Positions 1 to 8,600 of a DNA stretch of 64,000 nucleotides are shown here, one piece after another. The notes below the pieces were generated by a model. The model saw only the letters and a program-made list of their open reading frames with translations, was not told the origin of the DNA and did no database searches. Where the stretch lies: NCBI RefSeq assembly GCF_008630915.1, contig NZ_CP043909.1:434001-498000 (forward strand), in the 5' to 3' direction. Made by a program: the position numbers and the translations under genes. This DNA comes from Acinetobacter suaedae (GTDB lineage: Bacteria; Pseudomonadota; Gammaproteobacteria; Pseudomonadales; Moraxellaceae). The stretch's first letter is position 1, and each line of letters starts with the position of its first letter.

Positions 1-129
1 GAAGTGAAGCATCTATCCTTCTATTATCGTTTCGAGCGTTGGATATTGCCATTGTTGGTCATGGTTCCTGCGATCCTGATTGTTGCGTATGTCCCTTATT
101 ACTTTAAGTTATTTGGTTGGTACCAATAA
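1..129 (+). CDS. C-terminal end of a membrane protein (5' truncated by window)
   Basis: An open frame runs from the first base to a TAA at 127-129, giving 42 residues. They contain one hydrophobic segment (ILPLLVMVPAILIVAYV) followed by an aromatic tail ending FGWYQ, so this is the last membrane helix of an inner-membrane protein. A strong terminator follows 15 bases after the stop, which supports a real gene end. The family cannot be told from this fragment. Confidence 0.6.
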   Translation, partial: EVKHLSFYYRFERWILPLLVMVPAILIVAYVPYYFKLFGWYQ

Positions 130-138
130 GCAGTCAAT

Positions 139-166
139 AAAAAAGCACCTTCGGGTGCTTTTTTAT
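139..166 (+). terminator. Intrinsic terminator
   Basis: The hairpin AAGCACC-TTC-GGGTGCTT with an A-tract before it and a T-tract after it lies just after the truncated membrane gene. It could work in both directions, but the convergent gene stops about 70 bases away. Confidence 0.85.
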
Positions 167-236
167 TGCGTGTCGTTAAACTCTAAGAATTGGTAAGTTT
201 GACTTTTGATCAAAATGTAATGGTTTTATGAGCACA

Positions 237-1106
237 TTATTTCGTTTTTTGCATAAATGGACTACATAAAAAGATCGCAAGCAAAATAAATCCAAAACCA
301 ATAAGACTATGTACGTCGGGTAATTCGTTCCAAAGTAAAAAGCCCCAAATTCCCGCAAAAATAATTGCAACATAGTTGATTGGTGCGATCTGACCTGCAG
401 GTGCTAGACGATATGCATGTGACATAAATAGTTGACTAACATTTGCGAGTAAGCCTGCTGCAATCAGAAAGAATAACTCCTCCAATTTATAGGGTCTCCA
501 AACCCAGAGCATTGGAATACCAGAGAGGAATGCACCGATTAAACAAAAATAAAATACGATACGCTCAGGTGGTTCGGTTTGAGTGAGTGCACGTACAGTC
601 ACAAATGCCATGGCTGCACATAAACTAGATACAATTCCTACTACTGACATTAAATTCAGGAGTCCTTGATCAGGCTTTGCAACGAAGAATACCCCAATGA
701 AACCAAGTGCAGCTGCACAAAGCATTAACATGCTGATACGTTCTTTGAGAAATAGCCATGCAATAAAAGGAATAAAAATTGGGGAGGAGTAGGTAAAAAC
801 CATTGCATTGGATAATTCAAGATGGGCAATGGCATAGAAAAAACCGTACATTGCTGCCAATCCAATGACACTTCGCCAAGTATGCATCCAAATTTTATCT
901 GTTTTAACGAAATCAATACCTTGTCTAAAAATAAAAGGTAAAAAGAGTATCAAGCCGACCCAGTTTCTGAAAAAAACAATCGTATAATTATCGACACTAT
1001 GCGATGCGTATCGAATGCATATTCCCATGAGTGAGAATAAAAATGCCGAAAATGTTAGGCATGCAATTGCAAGGACAATAGGGTGACGCTGGCCGACGAT
1101 AGGCAT
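237..1106 (-). CDS. EamA/DMT-superfamily transporter
   Basis: The 289-residue protein is built of about ten hydrophobic segments in two similar halves, the typical layout of the drug/metabolite (EamA, RhaT/RarD-like) family of inner-membrane exporters. An internal EamA hallmark is the first-half end around residues 105-140 (SPIFIPFIAWLFLKERIS), with the matching second-half stretch at 240-275 (APINYVAIIFAGIWGFLLWNE). The substrate cannot be told. It lies downstream of the prlC operon on the same strand, separated by a terminator-like hairpin, so it probably has its own promoter. The start at 1106 gives a normal family length. Confidence 0.85.
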   Translation of the reverse strand: MPIVGQRHPIVLAIACLTFSAFLFSLMGICIRYASHSVDNYTIVFFRNWVGLILFLPFIFRQGIDFVKTDKIWMHTWRSVIGLAAMYGFFYAIAHLELSNAMVFTYSSPIFIPFIAWLFLKERISMLMLCAAALGFIGVFFVAKPDQGLLNLMSVVGIVSSLCAAMAFVTVRALTQTEPPERIVFYFCLIGAFLSGIPMLWVWRPYKLEELFFLIAAGLLANVSQLFMSHAYRLAPAGQIAPINYVAIIFAGIWGFLLWNELPDVHSLIGFGFILLAIFLCSPFMQKTK

Positions 1107-1111
1107 AAAAT

Positions 1112-1144
1112 AAAAATGCTAGAAGGGAGTTCCACATTCTAGCA
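1112..1144 (-). terminator. Terminator of the prlC-yheV-coiled-coil operon
   Basis: On the minus strand an 8-bp stem (TGCTAGAA / TTCTAGCA, 11-base loop) is followed by a T-rich stretch. It lies 25 bases past the stop of the coiled-coil gene and just before the EamA gene. Confidence 0.6.
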
Positions 1145-1168
1145 AAACGAGCCGATGAAAAATCTATT

Positions 1169-1618
1169 TTATGATGATTGAGCTTGAAGCAGTTGGGCTT
1201 CTAATAACTTGATTTGTTCTTCTTTGAGTTTTATTAAGCTGTCAGCATCATTATGTTGGGCTTGCAGTTCTTGTTTCTGATCTTGGAGTTGGAGCTGGAT
1301 ATCATCCAATTTAGCAATTTCTTCTTTTGCTAAACTTTCATTCTGTGGTACCGCTGTTTGAAGTATAGATTCCTCGATTAAGAGAATAGGTGCCGTTTGA
1401 TCTTCATTAGGTACAGTATCGATATTAGTTGAACTGTACGTTTCCTTATGTACTGAGGAAGTAGAAGTCGTCTCTACTTGAGTAACGACTCTTTCAGCAA
1501 TTATTGGTTGATTGGATAAAAGCCATTGCACGCTGAAAAGTATAAGCACAATGATGCTAATACCGCCAATAATCATCCATAATAATTTGGAATTGGCAGT
1601 TTGAACTGTTGACGTCAT
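1169..1618 (-). CDS. Membrane-anchored coiled-coil protein of unknown function
   Basis: The 149-residue protein has one membrane helix at about residues 12-34 near the N-terminus, a Ser/Thr-rich linker (about 40-70), and a Gln/Glu/Leu-rich coiled coil from about 95 to the end. This is the layout of a small inner-membrane protein with a periplasmic coiled-coil domain. It lies 12 bases downstream of the yheV-like gene and is probably cotranscribed with it and prlC. No family is recognised. A structural or scaffold role is a guess. Confidence 0.6.
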   Translation of the reverse strand: MTSTVQTANSKLLWMIIGGISIIVLILFSVQWLLSNQPIIAERVVTQVETTSTSSVHKETYSSTNIDTVPNEDQTAPILLIEESILQTAVPQNESLAKEEIAKLDDIQLQLQDQKQELQAQHNDADSLIKLKEEQIKLLEAQLLQAQSS

Positions 1619-1630
1619 TTTTTTAACCTT

Positions 1631-1837
1631 CTAGTCAAAATGACGAGGTTTGAACTGTATCACCCCAATTTCATCTGGCTCAGCGGATTGCGACTCTTCC
1701 ACATGGGTCGGACGTTTTTCGCTATAAGCACATTCGATACATTCAATCCACTCGTCATCCACAGTAGTGATCTTAACTACACGATCTAACGCTCCACATT
1801 TAGGGCATTTTGCACCCGCGATGAATTGTCTTTTCAT
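1631..1837 (-). CDS. yheV: YheV-family small zinc-ribbon protein
   Basis: The 68-residue protein carries two CxxC pairs (CPKC near residue 11 and CIEC near 33), a zinc ribbon, then an acidic linker and a C-terminal PRHFD. The MKRQFIAGAKCPKCG opening matches the YheV family, which is why the ATG at 1837 is chosen over a GTG at 1852. The gene follows prlC by 38 bases on the same strand. In several gammaproteobacteria a YheV-like gene also sits beside prlC, from memory of the family. The biochemical role is unknown. Confidence 0.75.
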   Translation of the reverse strand: MKRQFIAGAKCPKCGALDRVVKITTVDDEWIECIECAYSEKRPTHVEESQSAEPDEIGVIQFKPRHFD

Positions 1838-1875
1838 GTCAGTTAATACCACCCTATGAACAATAATGACTTAGT

Positions 1876-3915
1876 TTAAGCGGTTTTATCTGTCTTCGTC
1901 CAACCTTGATGACGTAATAATGCATCTATTTTTGGTTCTCTTTTTCTGAAATTGCGAAATGCATCAAGCGCTGTATCTTTTCCGCCAACTGCTAGAATAA
2001 ACTGCCTAAATTCCTTTCCAGTTTCAGTATTAAAAATACCTTCATTTTCGAAGCGATCAAAGGCATCACTGGCTAAAACTTCAGCCCATTTGTAGGAGTA
2101 ATACCCTGCTGCGTAGCCACCTGCGAAGATATGGCTGAAACTATGCTGAAAACGATTGTAAGGAACGGTTGGAGCAACAGAAAATTTATTGCGAATTTCA
2201 TCTAAAGTTGCCTGAATTTGCTGGCTGTTTAAGGCAGGTGTTTGACGGTGAATCGTTAAATCAAACAGAGCAAATTCGATCTGACGCAGTGTTTGCATAC
2301 CTGATTGGAAGAAACGTGCGTTTAATAAAGCCGACAAGAGTTCTTGCGGCAAGGTTTGCTTGGTTTCAATATGTTCACTGAGTACGTCTAAGCTTTCATT
2401 GTCCCACGCCCAAAACTCCATGAACTGGCTTGGTAACTCGACTGCATCCCATGCAACGCCGTGTGTGCCTGCAACCGAGATATTATCTACTTCGGTGAGC
2501 ATGTGATGTAAGCCATGACCAAATTCATGGAATAGTGTAATCACTTCATCATGCGTCAGTAGGGCAGGCTGATCGCCAATCGGTGGTGTAAAGTTACACA
2601 CCATATAGCAAATTGGTTTTTGCAGACCATTTGTGGTTTGTACGCGGGAACGGAAGCCGCTCATCCATGCGCCACCACGTTTGCCATTGCGGGCATATAA
2701 ATCGAAGTAGAAACCTCCGACCACTTGACCTTGATCTTCAATTTCAAAATAACGTACATCGTTTTGCCAAACTGGGGCTTTACGTTCAATGATCTGAATG
2801 CCATAGAGACGTTGTACGATTTGGAATAAACCATTCACCACTTTTGGTGCAGGGAAATACGGTTTAAGCGCTTCTTGAGATAAATTGAATTGTTGTTGTT
2901 TTAACTTTTCAGAGTAATAGGTCGCATCCCACGGTTTGAGCTCCTCGATGCCATCTTGTTGTGCAATGGTCTTGAGTTCTGCAATTTCAGCTAGTGCTGG
3001 AGTGCGCGCATGCTCTGCCAAATCTACTAGGAATTTATCGACGGTTTCGACGTTAGGCGCCATTTTGCTGGCCAGTGAATACTCCGCAAAATTGTTAAAG
3101 CCAAGCAGTTGTGCCATTTCCTGACGTAAGGTCAGTATCTCTTCCATTACAGGTGTGTTATCAAACTCGGTCTTGTCAGACTGTTCTGATGCACGAGTCA
3201 CGTAGGCTTTATATAGTTCTTCTCTTAATTCACGATCATCAGCATAAGTCATGATCGCAAAATAGGCAGGGAAGTCCAGTGTCGCCACTGCTTGTTCAAG
3301 CTCACGTTGTTGCCCATATTGTTTGAGTAATTCAACATTGCTGTGTGGTAAACCTTTGAGTTGTGCTTCTGTTAATGGTTTGAAGTAAGCTTGGGTTGCA
3401 TCGAGTACATGGTTCGAAAAGTCTGAGGACAGTTGAGATAAACGTGCAGAAATTTCTGCATAACGTTTTTTGGCTTCACCTTCGAGTGCAACCCCTGAAA
3501 GTTTAAAATCGCGTAAAGCGAGTTTAATTGCACTTTGCTGTGCTTCGCTCAGTGTTTGAAATACTGTGCTGTCATGAATGTGTTGATAGGTTTGATACAA
3601 CGCCGTATGTTGTCCAAGCTGAGTGTAGTATTCACTCAAGCTAGGTAACAGTGATTGATAGACTTCACGTGTTTCGGCATTGTTCATTACGGCATTCAAG
3701 TGTGACAAGATGCCCCATGATTCACTCATGTTATTTTCAAGTTGGTCGACTTCAGTCAGCGTTGCAAGTTGGGCTTCAGTGCTTTGAGGAACTTCATTGA
3801 GTTGATTTAAGAAAGTTTGACCGTTTTGAATGGTGCTTTCAATCTGTTGTTTTAAGTCGGCAAGTTCAATCTGATCAAACTGTGGAACTGGAAGAGTTGC
3901 TTGCTGTAGTGTCAT
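1876..3915 (-). CDS. prlC: Oligopeptidase A (M3 family zinc metallopeptidase)
   Basis: This cytoplasmic peptidase degrades short peptides, including cleaved signal peptides. The 679-residue length matches E. coli OpdA/PrlC. The zinc-binding signature HEFGHGLHH sits around residues 463-471: two His ligands and the catalytic Glu, with the third ligand, a Glu, about 25 residues later. Upstream is the all-helical M3 N-domain, and the C-terminal region has the GGYAAGYYSYKWAE stretch typical of the family. It is the first gene of an apparent operon with the zinc-ribbon and coiled-coil genes. Confidence 0.95.
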   Translation of the reverse strand: MTLQQATLPVPQFDQIELADLKQQIESTIQNGQTFLNQLNEVPQSTEAQLATLTEVDQLENNMSESWGILSHLNAVMNNAETREVYQSLLPSLSEYYTQLGQHTALYQTYQHIHDSTVFQTLSEAQQSAIKLALRDFKLSGVALEGEAKKRYAEISARLSQLSSDFSNHVLDATQAYFKPLTEAQLKGLPHSNVELLKQYGQQRELEQAVATLDFPAYFAIMTYADDRELREELYKAYVTRASEQSDKTEFDNTPVMEEILTLRQEMAQLLGFNNFAEYSLASKMAPNVETVDKFLVDLAEHARTPALAEIAELKTIAQQDGIEELKPWDATYYSEKLKQQQFNLSQEALKPYFPAPKVVNGLFQIVQRLYGIQIIERKAPVWQNDVRYFEIEDQGQVVGGFYFDLYARNGKRGGAWMSGFRSRVQTTNGLQKPICYMVCNFTPPIGDQPALLTHDEVITLFHEFGHGLHHMLTEVDNISVAGTHGVAWDAVELPSQFMEFWAWDNESLDVLSEHIETKQTLPQELLSALLNARFFQSGMQTLRQIEFALFDLTIHRQTPALNSQQIQATLDEIRNKFSVAPTVPYNRFQHSFSHIFAGGYAAGYYSYKWAEVLASDAFDRFENEGIFNTETGKEFRQFILAVGGKDTALDAFRNFRKREPKIDALLRHQGWTKTDKTA

Positions 3916-4070
3916 TGTATTTTTGCCATATCATCTTTAAACATAGCTATAGATGTAAGGCTTGCAAGCACGGAAATCAAGGTTGATTCATGATTTATTA
4001 GATGGTTGTTTTGTTGTTAATTCAATTTTGTTTATTGATATAGATAGCGAGCACATTCTTTAAATCGAAA

Positions 4071-4098
4071 AAAAATAAGAGAGCCGAAGCTCCCTTAT
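4071..4098 (-). terminator. Terminator of rnr
   Basis: On the minus strand a 10-bp stem with one mismatch (ATAAGGGAGC / GCTCTCTTAT, TTCG loop) is followed by a run of T, directly after the rnr stop. Confidence 0.75.
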
Positions 4099-4108
4099 CT
4101 TTTATTAA

Positions 4109-6532
4109 TTACTCAGCCTTTGCTTTCGCATTCGACTTTTTCTTTTTCACTTTCTTTTTTGCCTTTTCTTTACTTTCAGGCTTAGCAGAAGTTTTTTTAC
4201 TTGGTTTTTTGGTATAAGAACTTGGTTTGCTCTTATCCTTTTTCTTACGCACGGGTTTTTCACCATCCTCACTCACTTTCGCCACCGTGGTTGGCTTGCT
4301 GAATACCTCTTCAGTGGTCTGGGCGCGATTCGATGTGGTGGTACGTGGTGCTTTTTGGCGGATGACACGACCTAAATGGGTGAGTTGTTGTACCAATTGG
4401 AAGTCGATTTTACGTTCTTCAAGATTCACACCTGCTACTTGAATCTTGACTTCGTCTCCAAGGCTAAACGATTGTCCACGATTCTGTCCGATTAAACTTT
4501 GGCTCGCCTGATCATAGAGGAAAAAGTCTTCACCTAGTTGGCTCACATGAATCATGCCATCGACATACAGATCTTTCAGGGTAACAAATAGACCAAATTC
4601 AGTCACGGCACTGATCACACCCACGAACTCATCGCCTAGATGTTGCTGCATGTAGTGACATTTTAACCAAGTCGTTACACTACGCGAAGCTTCGTCAGCA
4701 CGGCGTTCGGTTTGTGAGAAATGCTCGCCTGCATCATCAAGCGCAGCACCTGATAGTGGATAAACTTTTTTATCAAGATAAGCCTTGATGGCACGGTGTA
4801 ATAATAAGTCTGGATAACGACGAATTGGCGAAGTGAAGTGCGTATATGCCTCGTAAGCAAGACCGTAATGTCCTGAGTTCTTCGCACCATAATAGGCTTG
4901 CATCATTGAGCGTAACAAAACGGCATGGACACTTGGCGCATCTAGACGGTCTTTCGTTGCTTCAATGACAGCTTGGTAATCCGCTTGTGTTGGTTGCTCA
5001 GGGAACGGTAAACCAAGCAATTTCACAAAATCACGAACTTTTTGAATACGAGAAAACTCTGGTGCTTCATGTACACGATACAACATCGGAATATCATGTT
5101 CTAAGCAATACTCTGCAGCCGCAACGTTAGCCAATAACATACATTCTTCAATGAGTTTATGTGCATCGTTACGTGTGCGTGGCAAGATTTCCTTGATTCC
5201 ACCTAACTCGTCAAAAGTCATGTAGGTTTCAATGGTTTCAAATTCCATTGCATGACGTTCAGCTCGTAGGCCTTTAAGTGTTTGATAGAGTTGGAATAGT
5301 GTGTTTAGTGATTTATGAATGGTCTTGTCTTCAGGGATCGCATCTGTTGCACCTTCAAAATATTGACCAACTTGGGTGTAGGTCAAACGTGCTTTGGAAT
5401 GCATCACCGCAGGATAGAACTCATAACCTGTCACTTTGCCCGCACGTGATAGTTTTAAATCACAAACCATACATAAACGGTCTACATGCGGATTTAGAGA
5501 ACACAATCCATTCGACAAGGCTTCTGGCAACATTGGCAGGACGAAGTGCGGGAAATAAACCGATGTGCCACGATCTTCTGCTTCTTCGTTTAACGGCGAA
5601 TCTAAACGAACATAATGGCTTACATCTGCGATTGCCACCACAACACGGTAACCGCCTCCTGGTCGCTTCTCCGCATACACGGCATCATCAAAGTCACGGG
5701 CATCTTCACCATCAATGGTGACGAGTGGTAGATCCCGTAAATCGACACGACCTTTTATATCTTGTTCAGAAGGTTCTTTAAAACTTTCCGCTTCTTTAAT
5801 AACTGCTTCTGGAAACTCATAAGGCAAACCAAACTCTAAGATGGTTTGTGGAATGATAATCTCTGTATCTGCTTTGTCTGCCATGGATTGAACCACATGA
5901 CCAGTTGCAAGTTCCTCACGAGTTGGATAATCATCAATCGCAACACGCAACATATCACCCACTTTGGCATTGGCATGTTCAATCAACTCTTTTTCTAAGG
6001 TAATTGGTTGATGCTGATTTGGATTACTTGGTTGAATAAAGTATTCACCTTGATGTTCAGCAACTTTACCAATAATTTGTTTCACACGACGCTGTACCAC
6101 TTCGGTAATAAAGCCCCAAGCTTTGCCTTTGCGATCAACTGAAGTCTGACGGACTTTAACGCGGTCACCATTAAAAACAAGGCGCAATTCACGTTCAGGT
6201 AAGAGTACATCATCTTGTCCCGCGATATTTGCAGTCCCTAGACCTTTACTGTTGATATAAACCGTTGCTTCGTAGCTTGGTGCATCTGTAGCGGGTTGGT
6301 ATTTAAAACCATCCTTCATCAGTTGACCATCGCGAACCATTGCACTTAGACGGTGATTTAAGGCATCAATACTTTTTTGATCAGGGATATTAAAATGATC
6401 TACAAGTTCTGCGTGGGATTGCGCAGTTTTTAATTGTTCTAATGTAGTGAGAATAAGAGTTCGGCTCGGAATAGGATTATCGTAACGTTCAGCTTCTGCT
6501 TTTGCTTCGGGGTCAACCCAATTTGTAGTCAT
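4109..6532 (-). CDS. rnr: Ribonuclease R
   Basis: This processive 3'-5' exoribonuclease of the RNB/RNase II family degrades structured RNA and takes part in rRNA and tmRNA-linked quality control. The 807-residue protein shows an N-terminal winged-helix region (about 20-90), cold-shock-like RNA-binding domains, and the catalytic RNB core with the DGEDARDFDDAV acidic cluster at about residues 272-283. A C-terminal S1 domain (about 645-725) precedes a long Lys/Ser-rich basic tail (about 745-807) typical of RNase R and absent from RNase II. It is monocistronic, and the gene ends at its own terminator. Confidence 0.95.
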   Translation of the reverse strand: MTTNWVDPEAKAEAERYDNPIPSRTLILTTLEQLKTAQSHAELVDHFNIPDQKSIDALNHRLSAMVRDGQLMKDGFKYQPATDAPSYEATVYINSKGLGTANIAGQDDVLLPERELRLVFNGDRVKVRQTSVDRKGKAWGFITEVVQRRVKQIIGKVAEHQGEYFIQPSNPNQHQPITLEKELIEHANAKVGDMLRVAIDDYPTREELATGHVVQSMADKADTEIIIPQTILEFGLPYEFPEAVIKEAESFKEPSEQDIKGRVDLRDLPLVTIDGEDARDFDDAVYAEKRPGGGYRVVVAIADVSHYVRLDSPLNEEAEDRGTSVYFPHFVLPMLPEALSNGLCSLNPHVDRLCMVCDLKLSRAGKVTGYEFYPAVMHSKARLTYTQVGQYFEGATDAIPEDKTIHKSLNTLFQLYQTLKGLRAERHAMEFETIETYMTFDELGGIKEILPRTRNDAHKLIEECMLLANVAAAEYCLEHDIPMLYRVHEAPEFSRIQKVRDFVKLLGLPFPEQPTQADYQAVIEATKDRLDAPSVHAVLLRSMMQAYYGAKNSGHYGLAYEAYTHFTSPIRRYPDLLLHRAIKAYLDKKVYPLSGAALDDAGEHFSQTERRADEASRSVTTWLKCHYMQQHLGDEFVGVISAVTEFGLFVTLKDLYVDGMIHVSQLGEDFFLYDQASQSLIGQNRGQSFSLGDEVKIQVAGVNLEERKIDFQLVQQLTHLGRVIRQKAPRTTTSNRAQTTEEVFSKPTTVAKVSEDGEKPVRKKKDKSKPSSYTKKPSKKTSAKPESKEKAKKKVKKKKSNAKAKAE

Positions 6533-6746
6533 ATCGTTTCATTTCACATCTGGCAGATCACTTTAGCATAAGACATTCAAACTTAGACTGCACGTCAAAG
6601 ATTGCAAGATTCTGTTTATGACTTGGATCTGTAAAAAAGAGATACCTATATTAACAAGCACGGAGCTAAAAAAGCCGAAAAAATGCGAAAATTGTTTAAA
6701 AAATATTTGATTGATTTAAAAAAACAGAAAAAATAAGGTTCTTCAC

Positions 6747-6775
6747 TTGTATAAAGAGCTTTTAGTTTGTATTAT
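6747..6775 (+). promoter_or_regulatory. Probable promoter of the tRNA-Ser/tRNA-Arg cluster
   Basis: A -35-like TTGTAT and a -10-like TATTAT are separated by 17 bases. They are followed by a GC-rich discriminator (GCGCTCG), as expected for stable-RNA promoters, 14 bases before tRNA-Ser. Confidence 0.5.
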
Positions 6776-6789
6776 TGCGCTCGTGTTAC

Positions 6790-6879
6790 GGTGAGATGGG
6801 TGAGTGGCTGAAACCACATCCCTGCTAAGGATGCATACGGGCAACTGTATCGAGGGTTCGAATCCCTCTCTCACCGCCA
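6790..6879 (+). tRNA. tRNA-Ser (anticodon GCU)
   Basis: The sequence is 90 nt with encoded CCA. The acceptor arm pairs GGTGAGA with TCTCACC, the anticodon GCT is at 6824-6826, there is a long variable arm typical of class II serine tRNA, and the T-arm is GAGGGTTCGAATCCCTC. It reads AGC/AGU codons. It is first in a cluster with two tRNA-Arg genes. Confidence 0.95.
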
Positions 6880-6890
6880 CTTTACTTAAA

Positions 6891-6967
6891 GCGCTCATAG
6901 CTCAGCTGGATAGAGCACTTGGCTACGAACTAAGGGGTCGGGAGTTCGAATCTCTCTGAGCGCACCA
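6891..6967 (+). tRNA. tRNA-Arg (anticodon ACG), copy 1
   Basis: The sequence is 77 nt with encoded CCA. The acceptor pairs GCGCTCA with TGAGCGC and the anticodon ACG is at 6925-6927 (read as ICG after deamination). It starts 11 bases after tRNA-Ser and is probably cotranscribed. It is identical to the copies at 7020 and 23589. Confidence 0.95.
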
Positions 6968-7019
6968 AGTAAAGATTGAAAGTAACACATACCAACTTTT
7001 AGTTGGAAACCTAAGTAAT

Positions 7020-7096
7020 GCGCTCATAGCTCAGCTGGATAGAGCACTTGGCTACGAACTAAGGGGTCGGGAGTTCGAATCTCTCTGAGCGCACCA
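7020..7096 (+). tRNA. tRNA-Arg (anticodon ACG), copy 2
   Basis: An exact repeat of copy 1, with encoded CCA, followed by the transcription terminator of the cluster. Together with the copy at 23589 it brackets the 16.5-kb block that holds the uptake locus and the giant repeat genes. Confidence 0.95.
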
Positions 7097-7108
7097 ACTT
7101 AATGAAAT

Positions 7109-7132
7109 AAACCGCTTAATTGCGGTTTTTTT
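7109..7132 (+). terminator. Terminator of the tRNA cluster
   Basis: The stem AACCGC / GCGGTT with a TTAATT loop is followed by seven T. A near-identical terminator follows the third tRNA-Arg at 23678. Confidence 0.85.
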
Positions 7133-7487
7133 GTGTCTGGATTTTTTGAGAAATTATTTTTAACTCACCGAAGTTTGATTCAAATATTTCTTTAACATAT
7201 TGAAAAATGATTACCTTGACGGAATCTTACCGAGTTTTTATTCAATTTTAGGGTAAGCTCTCAGTTGGACTTACTGTTGTTTCGGCATGAGGAGCAATGG
7301 TAACTATCTTGCGCAGCTATCACTGCTCATTACACGTTGACCTAATGAGTCGCAGAAACAATATTTATTAATGAAGTCCTGTCTCGAACAGTTGTGGATG
7401 ACGTATCCGAATATCGTATTTTTTGTCGAGCTTGGGTTGGCTAGAGTAGTTCTTTAAATTGAATATTTTAAGAAATATAAAAAATGA
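7133..7487. other. Gene-free stretch after the tRNA cluster
   Basis: There is no convincing reading frame on either strand. The only structure seen is a weak inverted repeat (GAGCA at 7292 with TGCTC at 7324). If the adjacent block is an island, its left junction would lie here or within the tRNA, but no integrase fragment or clear attachment core is visible. Confidence 0.4.
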
Positions 7488-8537
7488 TCATTGGTTCAAT
7501 TTCTTCTGAAGGATTTTATCGAAGAAGAGATATAAGTATCCAACTGTCCCTAAAACGCCAACCATACGAACCACATGAAATGCAGTTACGATTGGAACGC
7601 CGAGTTGGAGGACGTTTGCAGTAATGGTCATTTCTGCAACACCACCAGGTGCAAGTCCTAAGCCAAGAGTTGCAATTGGAATGTTGCTCCAAAGCATCAG
7701 TGCGTAAGCTAATAGCCCTGTTAAGAATAATGCGCCGAGATTGTAAAGCGCGACAATACTGAGGTAATGCGGTGCTGTTTTGAAAAAACCGGGCTTAAAT
7801 TTGTTGCCCAATGACCAGCCGAGTAAGACTTGTCCTAGATGGAGGATTGGGGTTGGAATTGCGGATAGATGAATATTTTGTGCAGTAAAGAAGATGGCAA
7901 CCAATAAGGCACCAAAGGTCCATGGGTTTGGGAGTTTCAAGTGAGCAAAGGTGCGACTGGCGATATAAGCGATCAGCACTAAGGTGGAAAAACCAAGCCA
8001 ATTGACTTCCATATTTCTTGCGATGTGATCTGTATCAAAACCATGCCATCCCATAAATTGATAAAAGAAAGGGACAATCACTACGACCATTAATACACGT
8101 AATGTATGTGCAGAGGCAACTTGATCAACGCGAGCGTGATGATGTTCTGCGAGGTGAGACATTTCATTTGCACCGCCAATAGCAGAAGCAAACCATGCGG
8201 TTTTAAAGTCAACTTTTGCCCAGCGGTGTAATATAAAGGCGCCTATTGTGCCGAGTAATAGAGCAAAGAGTAGACCAATCAATAACACAAGCCAATGCGA
8301 AGCGATGAGATGAATCATCTCTGGTGTGAAATATAAACCGAGTGTAAGTCCGATAATGGATAGTCCAATACTCCGTGCAGAACTATGGCATTCGATTGGG
8401 GCATGATTGATTTTAAGGAGAGCGGTAATAAATAATGGCCCAAGCAGCCATGGAATAGGCAAGTGTAGCCACTGTGCAAGGAGTGCACCTAAAAATGCAA
8501 GGCTTAGACTCAGAGCATACTTTAGATACAACTGCAT
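7488..8537 (-). CDS. AbrB-family membrane permease
   Basis: The 349-residue, very hydrophobic protein has about ten membrane segments in two homologous halves. Each half has a Gly/Pro-rich core (LHLPIPWLLGPLFITALL early, and GLAPGGVAEMTITANVLQLG near 310). This is the AbrB/AbrB_dup family, often misnamed ammonia monooxygenase. Members are frequently found beside tripartite tricarboxylate transporter genes, as here, where it follows tctA. The start at 8537 is preferred because the longer TTG frame would begin inside a terminator-like hairpin. The substrate is unknown. Confidence 0.8.
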   Translation of the reverse strand: MQLYLKYALSLSLAFLGALLAQWLHLPIPWLLGPLFITALLKINHAPIECHSSARSIGLSIIGLTLGLYFTPEMIHLIASHWLVLLIGLLFALLLGTIGAFILHRWAKVDFKTAWFASAIGGANEMSHLAEHHHARVDQVASAHTLRVLMVVVIVPFFYQFMGWHGFDTDHIARNMEVNWLGFSTLVLIAYIASRTFAHLKLPNPWTFGALLVAIFFTAQNIHLSAIPTPILHLGQVLLGWSLGNKFKPGFFKTAPHYLSIVALYNLGALFLTGLLAYALMLWSNIPIATLGLGLAPGGVAEMTITANVLQLGVPIVTAFHVVRMVGVLGTVGYLYLFFDKILQKKLNQ

Positions 8538-8566
8538 AAATAGAATCGCATAAATAAAAGTTAAAT

Positions 8567-8592
8567 GACCGATAGGTTTTCTACTATCGGTC
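8567..8592 (-). terminator. Hairpin between tctA and the AbrB-family gene
   Basis: A perfect 9-bp stem (GACCGATAG / CTATCGGTC) with an 8-base loop lies 9 bases past the tctA stop, followed on the minus strand by an imperfect T-rich run. It is probably a terminator or attenuating hairpin for the tctCBA transcript. Confidence 0.55.
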
Positions 8593-8600
8593 AATATTTT

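Noticed and set aside
5278..5721. Plus-strand 147-codon frame inside rnr
   Set aside because: It is antisense to the conserved RNB catalytic domain; composition is that of a shadow frame.
7097..7487. Left end of an integrative element
   Set aside because: No integrase, no terminal repeat and no clear attachment core beyond the tRNA itself could be seen, so only the tRNA bracketing is reported.
8538..8594. Longer start for the AbrB-family gene
   Set aside because: The extended TTG start falls within a perfect hairpin and adds a polar leader not typical of the family.
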